64,000 nucleotides of DNA, taken from positions 248,001 through 312,000 of the forward strand of contig NZ_JAUSUW010000003.1 of assembly GCF_030814435.1 (NCBI RefSeq), read 5' to 3'. Below the pieces are notes generated by a model. It saw only the letters and a program-made list of their open reading frames with translations, did no database searches and was not told the DNA's origin. The position numbers were made by a program, and so were the translations under genes. The DNA is from Peteryoungia aggregata LMG 23059 (GTDB lineage: Bacteria; Pseudomonadota; Alphaproteobacteria; Rhizobiales; Rhizobiaceae). Each line of letters begins with the position of its first letter. Position 1 is the first letter of the stretch. Of the stretch, positions 27,501 through 35,859 are shown piece by piece.

Positions 27501-27604
27501 TTGAGCTGGTTGGCGCTTCCAAGGACGGTGTCCGGACCGAGCCGCCACGCCACAATGCTGCCGCCCGCCGCCTTCTCGCGGAACCGGCGGCGAAGTTCGC
27601 TTAA
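24518..27604 (+). CDS. SMC/RecN-like ABC ATPase (ABC-3C / LmuB-like)
   Basis: A 1028-residue ATPase with the SMC/Rad50 layout. It has Walker A GTNGLGKSS (35-43), a long alanine- and glutamate-rich coiled coil, a zinc-hook-like CPVC at 490-493, a second coil, the signature LSEGQ (908-912) and Walker B LLLDDP with Asp939-Asp940. The catalytic carboxylate is Asp rather than the usual Glu. The start is ATG 24518, overlapping the previous stop as ATGA. The longer frame from 24431 only overlaps the upstream gene. It probably senses or clamps DNA ends and licenses the FAD-binding effector. It is the last gene of the operon. The family includes RecN, SbcC and the LmuB subunit of Lamassu. Confidence 0.8.
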   Translation: MSKTFLREVHLHDFRTFGDFTLPLAPGPGLTLLVGTNGLGKSSFFDGIEWGLTGRIRRFENYVGRLKESDYITRRDAPAGMHRVSLTFTDGEPLTRGLFEEPDQSVLKALLKDSKWTEIGDIGAYLGFTHFLGQASQQRFTSRDKNDQWQALKGPSGIDRLEAIRTALRGRLTMNAFKRRAENEENAVAVAARALEEWQANTAKLTELGSRGAALGAQSEAALQQRLAVIESSLFSDRDLTGGLADRLLRVRSAIEGEENRLAHDRAASKGLRAIVEQFASSSAIIETQGARKTAADQAVATATAQLTEAMLSANQADKAAAQQAELVARAESEYDERVRERAAIAEFSTLRAEQESILALAETLKADRDLCQQNTADAQVDLERAHQAQTTLGRLDGEQATIQIWSLRAADLQAQEVSAREQRNAANAAGVAAERARSELHALERAAIETENAEAMARDRLVAHQRDASELAELLSGLTAHIGHDDIDCPVCATRFEPGDLQKRARNALAAQDVQLAEQVRTVGALADATETARQALIKARAVISAAAEAEIFARNAEEAAAMDRAAIAEAFNVPAETDLRALVGDRLAQAGRARAAHVRDAGGSSIDVSTAQSRLNALTASLASLDERLAITVQRRTVNETTLKSLGERLAALAQPWSSEAANEAVEAQGKVLETARASLDDLSVKRAAAANAESAARERLATAEADRDRSFAVISDANASRSSALKAWQEAGLSENPSSQAIEARIAALGDRAIALAHYSEDMGALSRGYEAWLGQNELHELRSLMERLGGSGAADNPVAREQTLQAELAAARTALHLTNEAREAVMVYGEKLKEEADSFSAKFLLPLNDLIDSFNRALLSTPGETVQFTAEHTVERTSLGMELRYADPIENAQYRTSLPPQLVLSEGQMAANGFSILCAASTAYRWSRWRALLLDDPLQHNDIIHAAAFVDVMRNLVELEGYQLLMSSHKRDEGEFIARKFDAAGLPCTVVELVGASKDGVRTEPPRHNAAARRLLAEPAAKFA

Positions 27605-27912
27605 ACAGCCCTTTCCCGTTCATAGACCATCAAGGGCGCGTATTTTTTGTCTCTCATTAAGCGAATAAGCGCGTCAGTCCTGTGCTCAGCGTCCAGAAAA
27701 TGATGCGTTGGCTCGCTTGAGAGCGCCCACAGCGAGGCGAATTTCGGCTACACCGTTGTGCACATCCCGGAGGGCCATGTAAGGAACAGGGATTCGGCCT
27801 ACCGTGGAGCAGCGAAGCCGCTGATAGCCTCAGCAACTGTAAAGATGAGTAATCATTTGGTCAGCGTCTTTGCTGCAGTGTCAAACGAGCGGGTCGCCTT
27901 CTGTGACGAACG
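27605..27912. other. Spacer between convergent units
   Basis: A 308-bp stretch between the end of the ATPase gene and the end of the convergent nuclease-like gene. No gene or clear terminator is seen. The small plus-strand frame over it overlaps the nuclease gene and has no recognisable protein features. Confidence 0.4.
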
Positions 27913-28647
27913 TTACCTGCCAATGCCCATAAGCATATCATGCAGCTTATGCTGCAAGATAATGCTCGGTTCATCGCCTCGGGCACGCATCTCAATCATT
28001 TCTATGAGCTCCAGCATGCTGACGGTGATGATCAGCTTCCCCGTTTCGCGTAGCGCGCCATGGCGAGCCTTCCGTGCCCCCTTGCTCTCCCCACTTCGAG
28101 CGACAAGAACCGCGACTGAACGCAGGGCAGTCGTAAAAAGATACTTCTCTGTTGAGTATATGGCAGCCTGGGGTAGCTCGCTTGGGTAGTTCTTAAACTC
28201 GAACACGACATATCTTGTACGAAAATCTGAGCGAATTGCCGACCAGAACTGACTGACAGGTTTCAAATGTGCTAGAAGGTCAAGCCGGTGAAATCCCTCT
28301 TCAACCGAACTTTGCTCGATCCACTGATCGAAGTCCTCACGAAAAACATACTTCAGCGCGGCGCTACAGGCCAACTCAAACGATTTTGCGCCACGGTAGT
28401 GTCCCTCGCACGTCTGCAGAGCGTTGATTAAACCTGCGATTTCACCAGTGTCTTTTCCCGGTGGGAACGTAGTATCTGAAGCAGTGTCGAGACGAGGACC
28501 GGCTCCGGTCAGTGATGTGAGATAGTCTTCCAGCAATTTGAGCTCTGCCAGGAGCTCGGGGCTTCCATAAGCCATCGCATTGAGATTGCTAAGACGTGTG
28601 CGAAGAACCTCCTCATCTACAAAATTTACATTTGCTTCGATATCCAT
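27913..28647 (-). CDS. PD-(D/E)XK nuclease-like protein
   Basis: A 244-residue protein of no named family. The segment GAKSFELACSAALKYVF (87-102) resembles the first helix of restriction-endonuclease-like folds. Asp123 in RLDLLA and Glu150-x-Lys152 in VVFEFKNY give the D-ExK core, with a helix (AIYSTEKYLF) after it. It follows the DUF2806-like gene after 37 bases on the same strand, so the two are likely co-transcribed. A cleavage role in defence is plausible. The nucleic-acid target is not known. Confidence 0.55.
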   Translation of the reverse strand: MDIEANVNFVDEEVLRTRLSNLNAMAYGSPELLAELKLLEDYLTSLTGAGPRLDTASDTTFPPGKDTGEIAGLINALQTCEGHYRGAKSFELACSAALKYVFREDFDQWIEQSSVEEGFHRLDLLAHLKPVSQFWSAIRSDFRTRYVVFEFKNYPSELPQAAIYSTEKYLFTTALRSVAVLVARSGESKGARKARHGALRETGKLIITVSMLELIEMIEMRARGDEPSIILQHKLHDMLMGIGR

Positions 28648-28684
28648 TTTGTAGCGAACCTAGCTGGCCGAAAAGTAAAGATTT

Positions 28685-29884
28685 CTAGTTGTGACTTTCT
28701 GCTTCGATAATTGCAGGCAACTGGTACTCGTCAAAACCTTCAAACTCTTGGAGGATGTCTAACAAGGTGGCCTTGGCTTGCTTGTCATCTAGCTCGATCA
28801 AATTTGTCTCATCGACTGAAATTTTGAACTTGTTAGCCATCTCCGCTCTCTCCCCCGAATAAACCAGCTTATTTCCTGATCCGGTTCTAAGAAGAATGCT
28901 GGATTCGATTGCCCATCGATTGCCCATCTCCTGCAACAGGCAAAGGGCGACATTCCGAACCATCGCAGATGAAAGCTGAACCGCCTGCTGCAGAGACGCA
29001 AGCTGGCCCTTAGCCGCGCTCATGCTCAAGGCAGAGGGTAGATCGCGGAAATTGGCATCGGTCAGGTTTAGAATTTCCGTACCGACGGTTGTTAGCTTTA
29101 TCGTCTCGAACGCGAACCTCTCACTACTTTTATATTTGAAATTCAAGATGACGTCGCCGAAAAGTAAACTGTAGACGCTAGTTGTTTCTATTTTGAGAAG
29201 CCCCATTTCGATCATGGCTTCCAGATTGAAATCAACTATGCCCAGTCTGTCTTCATTGTCGAAGAGCTGGATCGGCACCTGCCGGAGGGACGCGATCAGC
29301 CCAGCCGAAGCTTTGAAATTCGCAAATGTGTCTTGCTGGAAGAAGCGAAGCGTGTCTAAGGCCTTGGGAGAGAGCTTGGATTTCGGGCGCGTGGCTGCGT
29401 CGGCAAGTGCTCTGGCCAATATCTCAAGGATATCTTCATCTCTGATTTCCGAAGCATATTTAATGAAGCGGCTCAGCCAATCGTCGTCGATCTCGTGCTC
29501 TTCAAAGCGATCGGGGTCTTCTGTGATTTTCTCATACGCTTCATAGAAGACTTCCGACAATCGCAGCAGGTCTTCTTCCAATTGAGTTATCCGGCCATCT
29601 TGCTGGTCAAGCAGCTTCTTGATTTCCTTCTGCCAGAGCTCGTTGAACTGGCCTTTCAGGGAAGCCGGCAGATCTGGAGCATTCGCCTCGATCTTCGGCG
29701 GCATTTGGTCGAGCTCAATTTCCAACCCGATTTTTGGCGGATCGACTTTCTGAAGGTGAAGCGAACCAGGGGCCTGTCGATCTTCGGCCACACGGCTCCA
29801 CAACTTCTCTGGTACATTACGCAAAATGAACTTTGCAAAGGCGCTCGCTATCGTCTTTTTCCCGGCGGGTACCTGCTCAGTCAT
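28685..29884 (-). CDS. DUF2806-like protein
   Basis: A 399-residue soluble protein. A coiled-coil stretch (about 83-125, LDQQDGRITQLEEDLLRL) is followed by DDDWLSRFIKYASEIRDED (133-151) and ILARALADAATRP, which resemble the core of DUF2806 proteins. The C-terminal half mixes helices and strands with no catalytic motif. It is the first gene of a two-gene unit with the nuclease-like gene. DUF2806 proteins have no assigned function but often occur in accessory regions. My family call rests on pattern recognition only. Confidence 0.5.
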   Translation of the reverse strand: MTEQVPAGKKTIASAFAKFILRNVPEKLWSRVAEDRQAPGSLHLQKVDPPKIGLEIELDQMPPKIEANAPDLPASLKGQFNELWQKEIKKLLDQQDGRITQLEEDLLRLSEVFYEAYEKITEDPDRFEEHEIDDDWLSRFIKYASEIRDEDILEILARALADAATRPKSKLSPKALDTLRFFQQDTFANFKASAGLIASLRQVPIQLFDNEDRLGIVDFNLEAMIEMGLLKIETTSVYSLLFGDVILNFKYKSSERFAFETIKLTTVGTEILNLTDANFRDLPSALSMSAAKGQLASLQQAVQLSSAMVRNVALCLLQEMGNRWAIESSILLRTGSGNKLVYSGERAEMANKFKISVDETNLIELDDKQAKATLLDILQEFEGFDEYQLPAIIEAESHN

Positions 29885-30097
29885 CGGACAGTCTCCACGG
29901 ACACCTCTATGAGGCAGCCTTTAGCGTTAGCGCCAAGCGCGACGATACCCGGAATGGTTATAGCGATTTAGGTAAATCACAACCGCTAATTCGACTGTCG
30001 ATCTCGGTGGGACTGACGCACGCCTGGAGTAAGAAGATTGAGGACGAGCTCAGTTTGGGATTGGGCTTGCTATGATCAGTCTGAGCTTTGGTGTTTC

Positions 30098-31231
30098 CTA
30101 CTGAAAACCCCACACTCGAAACCTCCCCCTGCCCGTCATCTCGCGAAGACCAAGCTCCTGCACGATCCGCCGCGCGCCTTGTGGCGTGACCTCGAGCGTC
30201 TTCGCCACCATCCCAGCCGAGATCAGCGGCCGCGCAATGACGAGCTCCACGAGCTCCGGCAGCCTGGACGACGCCCGCCGCCCCTCCAGCTTGCGCAGCA
30301 TCATCTGCCGCGCCAGCACCAGCCGGTCATGCTCCTTCAGCCCAGTCTCGGCCGCAATCGTCAGCGCCCTTGATATCGCCAGCAACCGCGTCTCGCGATC
30401 TCGATGCCGGCGCCGATCGACAGGGATGGCCTTGAGCCCGAGATTGATCGCCGCGAGATGGGAGCCGGTGGTAACGCCACCTTCGCGCAGGATCGAGGCG
30501 GAGAGCAGCCGGCCGAGCCAGGGAGCATGCTGGAGGACGGCGATCTCATTCCAGGCATCCAGCGCCACGATGGCCTGAAGAACCGGCGGCAATTCCTGGG
30601 CACGAGCCAACAAGGCCTGCCAATCCGCCAGCCGCTCGTCCTCATCCCAGTCGAGATCGTAGACGAACGGATCCTTGTCCGGAACGTTTTTAGCGCGACC
30701 CGGCTTCTTCGCCTCTTCGATCGCGGCCTCAGACCGGGCGAGCACAGCATCGATCGCAGCAAACGCATCACTCAGACCGTCGACACCAGGTTCTTCGGCC
30801 TCCCCTACCCCAGCCCGAGTGTCGCTGACATCAACATTCCCATCCGGTAAATCCTCACCGTCTCCACCCAATGATGCTCCGGCCCCCGGCCGGCCGCGGA
30901 GGGAGGCGAGGCCTTGAGCAGAGAGCGCCCAGGCAGGCGGATGGGCAGCGATGCGGCGGCGGGTTTTCAGGATGTCGCGGGCAATGGTGCGTTCGTGGGT
31001 GGGAGCACGGATGTCCCGGAGCGCGTCATGCAGGACGAGGTCTTCGAGATGGACAAGTTCCCCATCGATCCAGAGCGAGGCATGCGCGTCGAGGAAATGC
31101 GAGCGCTCGAGAAAGCCCTCGCCAACGGGAGAGCGGGCAATGCGCTCGTCGAGACGGGTGAGCGCGACGGCGGCCTCGGAGATCGGCCTCAGCAGGCTCC
31201 GGATGGGCAATTTCGTGAGATCGTAAGACAT
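30098..31231 (-). CDS. DUF1612 / RHE_PE00001-family protein with C-terminal HTH
   Basis: A 377-residue protein. The N-terminal [18 protein letters not shown] and [17 protein letters not shown] stretches are those of DUF1612 proteins found on rhizobial plasmids and islands. The C-terminal part (about 310-370) contains a winged helix-turn-helix: [20 protein letters not shown], then [18 protein letters not shown]. It stands alone, 866 bases from the integrase gene's start side and 214 from the DUF2806 gene. Its biological role is not known. A DNA-binding regulator tied to mobile DNA is likely. Confidence 0.8.
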   Translation of the reverse strand: MSYDLTKLPIRSLLRPISEAAVALTRLDERIARSPVGEGFLERSHFLDAHASLWIDGELVHLEDLVLHDALRDIRAPTHERTIARDILKTRRRIAAHPPAWALSAQGLASLRGRPGAGASLGGDGEDLPDGNVDVSDTRAGVGEAEEPGVDGLSDAFAAIDAVLARSEAAIEEAKKPGRAKNVPDKDPFVYDLDWDEDERLADWQALLARAQELPPVLQAIVALDAWNEIAVLQHAPWLGRLLSASILREGGVTTGSHLAAINLGLKAIPVDRRRHRDRETRLLAISRALTIAAETGLKEHDRLVLARQMMLRKLEGRRASSRLPELVELVIARPLISAGMVAKTLEVTPQGARRIVQELGLREMTGRGRFRVWGFQ

Positions 31232-31306
31232 TGAAATTATGGTAAATGATTCGTTAAGCGAAAGCTATATGCGTATTACGGTTCTGTACCTCGCACAAAT
31301 GAGCCC

Positions 31307-31339
31307 GGGGTCGCTGACCCCCGATAAGTAACCCTTATC
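31307..31339. repeat. Two adjacent short hairpins
   Basis: GGGGTC-GCT-GACCCC (31307-31321) is followed at once by GATAAG-TAACC-CTTATC (31323-31339). They lie upstream of the DUF1612 gene and could be part of its control region or a structured RNA. Confidence 0.4.
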
Positions 31340-31754
31340 AAGTCCGACAAAAAAATTTACAGGAACGCAACGCTTCAATGCATGCATCATATATATATTC
31401 AATGATGCTGAATAAAAACACATTAATCGATTTATATACACAAAATATACAAACACCCAACATACAATTTGCACCGGGTAAGCAGCCGCAAAAGAGTCTA
31501 AAAAGCGATATTACTTAGACCGCGATCGGGACATATTTTCTTTCTGCCAGTGCTAATACCAGGCGCACCATGCACCTGATCAAAGAACTGCCCCGAACGC
31601 AACCGACCTTATCTGATCTGACCTAAATCTGGTGGAAGAGCCAAGGGGTTCAGGCTAAAGTGGTGCCTTGGTCCTAGGGAAAAGGGAGTCCTGAGAATGG
31701 ATGGCATGCTGGGCCCGGCATGTCCCAAGTCTACTGTCCGCTTCATCTGATGCT

Positions 31755-31777
31755 TGGCGGCAAGAGCATTGCCGCCA
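31755..31777 (-). terminator. Hairpin just beyond the integrase stop
   Basis: A 9-bp stem, TGGCGGCAA with TTGCCGCCA around a 5-base loop, lies 14 bases beyond the integrase stop. There is no T-run, so it may protect the transcript end or act as a weak terminator. Confidence 0.4.
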
Positions 31778-31791
31778 CGGCACTTGGACCT

Positions 31792-32904
31792 TTAGCTCCT
31801 GTCCAGCGCCATCTGCAGGATCTTTCTAACCACATCCTGCGTTTCAAGGCTCACGCGCTCGGCTAGTTCACCGATGTCGCGCGCACCCGGATTGCGCTGC
31901 TTGTCGCGCATCTTACGAAACAGCTCCTGCTTCACCTCAGGCTCAACATCGCCGTAGTATTTCGACGTCGTGCTGATCTGCTCATGCCCAAGGTTCTGGC
32001 TAAGCGCCTTCATGTCGCGCAATGACGAGGCCCATTCATCGCAAAGCTTGGCGACCGTTGAGCGAACTGCGTGTGGCTTGAAATAGGGAACACCCGCGGC
32101 AGCGGCTGCCTTGCGCAAGACCTTCCGTACTGGTGCAGCGGTCGTGAGAAACTCGAGCTCGATTCTGTGCCGGCCAACCCACGGCTTGAATGGCGCCGTC
32201 GGAAAGAGAGGAGCATCGTCGCCGGCACCCATGCTCCTCAGCTCGCCAATCCATTCGATGACAATGCGTTCGATGTCGTCGCCCACTGGGAACCAGTCAA
32301 CAAAACTCGTCTTGCTGAACTTGGTTTTCACCTCGCGTGCATCCTGGAACACCTGCTTGCAATCGATATCGACATGCTTGAGACGAAGCGAGATCAATGC
32401 GCCATCTCGGACCCCAAACAGGAAGAGCGCCGCCAGCATGGCACGGTCTCGCCGTTGTGCCGGAATATTCGCCGGCATCTCCTCCAACATCGTTCGAAGC
32501 TGGTCCGCAGTCGGCACAAACTTCTGCGCTGCAGCCCCTGCCATCTCGACCAGATGACGCGGTGAGTTGAAGTGATTGTACAGCTGCCCGGTGATCGACC
32601 GCCTGTATCCATCCTGATTGGAGAGCCACGAGAAAAAGGCCTTCAGATTGCCGAACGTGTGCACGATGGTCGAGGCCGATAGCCCATGCTTGCCGTCCTT
32701 ACCTGCACGACCGATGAGTTCGTCCTTGAATTCCTCGATCATTCTCCGGGTCACTTGCCGAAAGTCGACAGATCCGGTGTGCTCCTCAAACTGCCAGATG
32801 TGGCGAAGGATGCCGTCGATGGTCTTCGGGTGAAAGCCCTTACCGTGCCTCAGCTCGCCTTGATAGAGATAGACAATGGCGGCATTCGTCTTTGAGATAT
32901 TCAT
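31792..32904 (-). CDS. Tyrosine recombinase / integrase
   Basis: About 370 residues from the ATG at 32904 (an in-frame ATG 10 codons earlier also exists). The N-terminal SAM-like core-binding domain covers about residues 1-120. The catalytic domain has Arg in LFGVRDGALISL, the HAVR box, LGHEQISTT and the nucleophile Tyr in SKYYGDV. It cuts and rejoins DNA for island integration and excision. Two small helix-turn-helix genes and the tRNA-Ser gene lie beyond its 5' side, the usual order for an integrative element in a tRNA 3' end. Confidence 0.88.
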   Translation of the reverse strand: MNISKTNAAIVYLYQGELRHGKGFHPKTIDGILRHIWQFEEHTGSVDFRQVTRRMIEEFKDELIGRAGKDGKHGLSASTIVHTFGNLKAFFSWLSNQDGYRRSITGQLYNHFNSPRHLVEMAGAAAQKFVPTADQLRTMLEEMPANIPAQRRDRAMLAALFLFGVRDGALISLRLKHVDIDCKQVFQDAREVKTKFSKTSFVDWFPVGDDIERIVIEWIGELRSMGAGDDAPLFPTAPFKPWVGRHRIELEFLTTAAPVRKVLRKAAAAAGVPYFKPHAVRSTVAKLCDEWASSLRDMKALSQNLGHEQISTTSKYYGDVEPEVKQELFRKMRDKQRNPGARDIGELAERVSLETQDVVRKILQMALDRS

Positions 32905-33089
32905 AGTTATTTCTTTCAATTGATTGCGATCCATAAGGACCGCACAGCTTTGCGTTACCGAAGGCGGACCTTCGGCTAACCAGTTTGGTGGTAGACATGG
33001 TGTGGCTGGAATGCGGTGCGAGCGCTGAGACGGCCCCGGATTCGAGACCGCCCGATTTGCACAAACGCGGAGTGAACTAGCGAAACATA

Positions 33090-33548
33090 TTAGTCGCGAG
33101 TCTCGCGTCCGGGATTAGCTTCACGAAGCTTCCGGATCATATCGACCTCTTCGCTGCAAACGTATCTGTTGGCCCGTACCCCCGTGTCTGGACACGGGGT
33201 GGAAGCGCGGAACATCCCAGAGCTCCTGCCGGGATCGATCGAGATCTCGCCATCGATCAGCGAGTGGGCGCCCTTGCAGCCGAAGCAGTTGGCCATGAAG
33301 GGGGGAAGTGGCGCGCCCGAAGCCCTCTGTCTGCGACGCGCGTGAAACGCGTTGAGGTCTTTTCCGCGAAACAGGCGCACCTCGCCGTCGATGAAAGCGA
33401 GACCCGCGGCGATCCAGTTCCTGAGCGTATTGCGCGAGATCCCATAGAGCTTGATGACATCATCGCTTGAATAAAGCCGATGGCACCTTGCCTTCCGCTC
33501 ACTCTGGAGATTGCGACGCTTCCTGCGAGGAGTGACGGGCGCGCTCAT
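33090..33548 (-). CDS. Small helix-turn-helix protein of the integrative element
   Basis: A 152-residue basic protein. Residues 27-50 (SSDDVIKLYGISRNTLRNWI) form a MerR/excisionase-like helix-turn-helix with a wing (DGEVRLFRGKDL). CFGC (88-91) with two later cysteines may bind zinc. Its start overlaps the stop of the upstream AlpA-like gene by ATGA, so the pair is co-translated. Next to the integrase it could act as an excision or control factor. No named family is recognised. Confidence 0.65.
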   Translation of the reverse strand: MSAPVTPRRKRRNLQSERKARCHRLYSSDDVIKLYGISRNTLRNWIAAGLAFIDGEVRLFRGKDLNAFHARRRQRASGAPLPPFMANCFGCKGAHSLIDGEISIDPGRSSGMFRASTPCPDTGVRANRYVCSEEVDMIRKLREANPGRETRD

Positions 33549-33949
33549 CGGCTAGCCTCCCCGCGCGAGACTTTAAAGGCGAGCACATCGGTCAGCCGCC
33601 AGCGGGTCGAACCGTTCAGGATCTTTATCGGCTTCGGAAACGCAGGATTCTGCTTGGTGTGGCGCCATACGGTCTGAATGCTGACAGCATAGCGGCGCGC
33701 GACGTCCTGCACGGACAGATAGCGCTCTTCAGCGCCGGGGTGGGCCGGCAAAAAAATCTTGCTCTTGCGCTGAGTATCAGCGCTTCCTGTGGCAAGCGGC
33801 TGCGAGACTGGAGTGCTCTCGGAGACTCCAGCAGAACTTGCGCCAGTAGCTTCTTCAGACTTTTGTGGATGTGTTGCTACACCATTTGATGGCGTAGCTT
33901 CGGAGATATGCGGACCATTGAATAGGCCCAACTGCGTATTTGAAGACAT
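33545..33949 (-). CDS. AlpA-like helix-turn-helix regulator / excisionase
   Basis: A 134-residue protein. A Ser/Thr-rich, probably disordered N-terminal half is followed by YLSVQDVARRYAVSIQTVWRH and FPKPIKILNGSTRWR, the AlpA/excisionase-type winged helix-turn-helix. Such proteins steer integrase direction or activate its promoter. It is the first gene of the pair near the tRNA end of the island. Confidence 0.75.
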   Translation of the reverse strand: MSSNTQLGLFNGPHISEATPSNGVATHPQKSEEATGASSAGVSESTPVSQPLATGSADTQRKSKIFLPAHPGAEERYLSVQDVARRYAVSIQTVWRHTKQNPAFPKPIKILNGSTRWRLTDVLAFKVSRGEASR

Positions 33950-34170
33950 AACTGTCCCTTTTTGAAAGAGACCGCACGTCTTGCGCAGTGATTTCTGTTA
34001 ACACGTCTTATGTAGCCGAATGAGATGACTATTGGCAACAGAGCGATTTGCATTTTTTTTGTTGGGGGAATATGAAAAAGTCGAGCCAAAATATCGTGGC
34101 GGGCTGACTGGCGGGCCGGAACAGTGGCGCCGAAAATAACCTAGTAAACTCAGATAGTTATCTGATATAG

Positions 34171-34260
34171 TGGCGGACAGGGTGGGATTCGAACCCACGG
34201 TACGCTTTCACGCACACACGCGTTCCAGGCGTGCGCCTTAAACCACTCGGCCACCTGTCC
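34171..34260 (-). tRNA. tRNA-Ser(GGA)
   Basis: A 90-nt serine tRNA read on the minus strand. The acceptor arms are GGACAGG and CCTGTCC, followed by G and an encoded CCA. The anticodon loop CTGGAAC gives anticodon GGA (reads UCC/UCU). It has a long variable arm and the GGGTTCGAATCCC T-arm. Its 3' end faces the integrase, making it the likely attachment site of the island. Confidence 0.97.
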
Positions 34261-34430
34261 AGGGGGATCGCGGGGAAAACCACCGCGGTTGGTCGGGCGC
34301 GATATATACCGAGGAATTTCGAGGGATCAACCGAAATCTATCAGAATTTTGACATCGGTCGACAATTCCCTATTTATAGGGTCGCGCGCGGCGGATTGGA
34401 GGCCGTGGCGGGCTTCAGCCGGAGACATTG

Positions 34431-34751
34431 GTGGTGCGGTTCCTGTTCAGGGTCTTGAGTTTGCTTGCGCTTTGCGTCGGTGTTGTACTCGGCGTCATCG
34501 ACGCGATCGCTTCAGTGTCGGCGTCGCAGGTTATCATGACACCGCTTTCGGTGGCCTGGATCAGCGCACACCCCGGTTCGCTGATGGCTCTTGAGGGTCT
34601 GGTGGTCACGCGGCTCGGTGATGGGGCCTGGCTTGCATTGCGAGACGTGGTCCTGCCGCAGCCAGCCTTTGCCGCGATGCTCCTCCTGTCGCTTGTGTTC
34701 TGGGTGATCGGCTACAAGAAGCCGTCGCCAGCCGGGCGATTTGCAGCCTAA
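34431..34751 (+). CDS. Small membrane protein of unknown function
   Basis: A 106-residue protein with two or three hydrophobic segments (about 3-27 and 79-95) and a short charged tail. The GTG start at 34431 has GGAG six bases upstream. It lies between tRNA-Ser and msrA. The family resembles small conserved rhizobial membrane proteins, but I cannot name it or give a function. Confidence 0.65.
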   Translation: MVRFLFRVLSLLALCVGVVLGVIDAIASVSASQVIMTPLSVAWISAHPGSLMALEGLVVTRLGDGAWLALRDVVLPQPAFAAMLLLSLVFWVIGYKKPSPAGRFAA

Positions 34752-34944
34752 GGGGACGGGACTGCCCGATACTGCGCCATTGCGGGTTGCATGAATGATC
34801 CGGCGGTTGGCGTAAGTCCGGGCGGGTTTCCGCGACAGATGGAATACAGACCGGCGCTCGCGGCCCACGCGGCCTTCGGTCACCGCCGCAAAGGCGGGTC
34901 TCTACACATCGTACAGGCCGACAAGCGGCCGCAGGAGGTTTCAA

Positions 34945-35604
34945 GTGTTCCTGATCGACATGTTCAACAAGAAGACAGTGATGCCCACGGCGGAAAATGC
35001 CCTGCCCGGGCGGCCAGAGCCGATCCCGACGGCTTCCACACATTTCGTCTCCGGCCTGCCGCTCAAAGGGCCGGCGCCGGACGGTATGAAGACGGTCTAT
35101 CTCGGCATGGGCTGCTTCTGGGGGGCGGAGCGACTGCTCTGGCAGACGCCGGGTGTCTATCTCACGGTGTCCGGCTATCAGGGCGGAATCACCCCCAACC
35201 CGACCTACCAGGAGACCGTGACCGGCCTTACCGGCCATACAGAAATGGTCAAGGTCGTCTATGATCCGGCGACAATCTCGCTCGAAGGGCTGCTGAAGGT
35301 GTTCTTCGAAGCGCATGACCCGACCCAGGGCATGCGGCAGGGCAACGATATCGGCACCACCTATCGCTCGGCCATCTATGTCGAGGATGAGGCAGACATG
35401 GCGCTCGCGATCTCCGTTCGCGATCGTTTCCAGGAAGCGCTGGTAAAAGCCGGGCGCAACAGCCGGATCACGACGGAAATCACCAATGCGGGTCCGTTCT
35501 ATTATGCCGAGGATTATCACCAGCAATATCTGGCGAAGAACCCGAATGGCTATTGCGGGTTGCGCGGCACGGGCGTCTCCTGCCCGATCACACCCGCAGC
35601 CTAG
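34945..35604 (+). CDS. msrA: Peptide-methionine (S)-S-oxide reductase MsrA
   Basis: A 219-residue repair enzyme that reduces methionine-S-sulfoxide in proteins with thioredoxin. The active-site GCFWG has Cys57, followed by the SGYQGG and [14 protein letters not shown] blocks of the family and the late AEDYHQQYL motif. A GTG start with AGGAGG seven bases upstream is used. The recycling Cys is probably in NPNGYCG near the C-terminus. It is a single-gene unit. Confidence 0.95.
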   Translation: MFLIDMFNKKTVMPTAENALPGRPEPIPTASTHFVSGLPLKGPAPDGMKTVYLGMGCFWGAERLLWQTPGVYLTVSGYQGGITPNPTYQETVTGLTGHTEMVKVVYDPATISLEGLLKVFFEAHDPTQGMRQGNDIGTTYRSAIYVEDEADMALAISVRDRFQEALVKAGRNSRITTEITNAGPFYYAEDYHQQYLAKNPNGYCGLRGTGVSCPITPAA

Positions 35605-35646
35605 GGGCAATTGCTCAAAGCGACAGCATAAATCCCATTGATCTGA

Positions 35647-35679
35647 CTGATTTTTCAGCGCCCGGCGCTGAAAAATCAG
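35647..35679. repeat. Perfect 15-bp inverted repeat upstream of the nucleoside operon
   Basis: The arms CTGATTTTTCAGCGC and GCGCTGAAAAATCAG are perfect, with a 3-base loop. Because the T-run lies inside the left arm and the A-run inside the right, it is not a standard terminator. It could be an operator or RNA structure between msrA and the transporter genes. A second short stem (ACCAGAT/ATCTGGT) follows near 35700-35720. Confidence 0.6.
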
Positions 35680-35859
35680 CAGCCGTGTGAATCTTTACCA
35701 GATGAAAAAAATCTGGTGAATTTTTGAACGAGCCATGCAAGGATGCCCCCAGCCAGGACCTCCGGAACAGGGGGCGGCGGTTCCGCAGACATGTCTTTCC
35801 CCAACGGAAAGGCTTGCGGGAGGACCCAACAAGATCAATAGAAACAACAGGGCTGCACA

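Larger units (their letters stand above)
31232..31791. other. 560-bp spacer with AT-rich tract and hairpins
   Basis: No credible gene. The part around 31360-31470 is strongly AT-rich, unlike the flanks, which suits a promoter or a recombination region. Two adjacent hairpins at 31307-31339 and one at 31755-31777 are visible. Confidence 0.5.
15628..34170. mobile_element. Accessory (defence-rich) island next to tRNA-Ser
   Basis: The right edge is set by the integrase, two helix-turn-helix genes and the 3' end of tRNA-Ser(GGA) at 34171. Cargo: NTPase-nuclease, FAD/ABC three-gene operon, DUF2806-nuclease pair, DUF1612 gene, IS66, IS3 remnant. The left edge is a guess: I found no second copy of the tRNA 3' end in the window, so the element may extend further left or have lost its left end. 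Confidence 0.5.

Noticed and set aside
31232..34170. A second copy of the tRNA-Ser 3' end (attachment repeat)
   Set aside because: I looked for the T-arm and acceptor sequence in the spacers and found none in the window.
34606..35610. A 334-codon minus-strand open frame opposite msrA
   Set aside because: It covers msrA and part of the small membrane protein gene on the other strand and has shadow-like composition.
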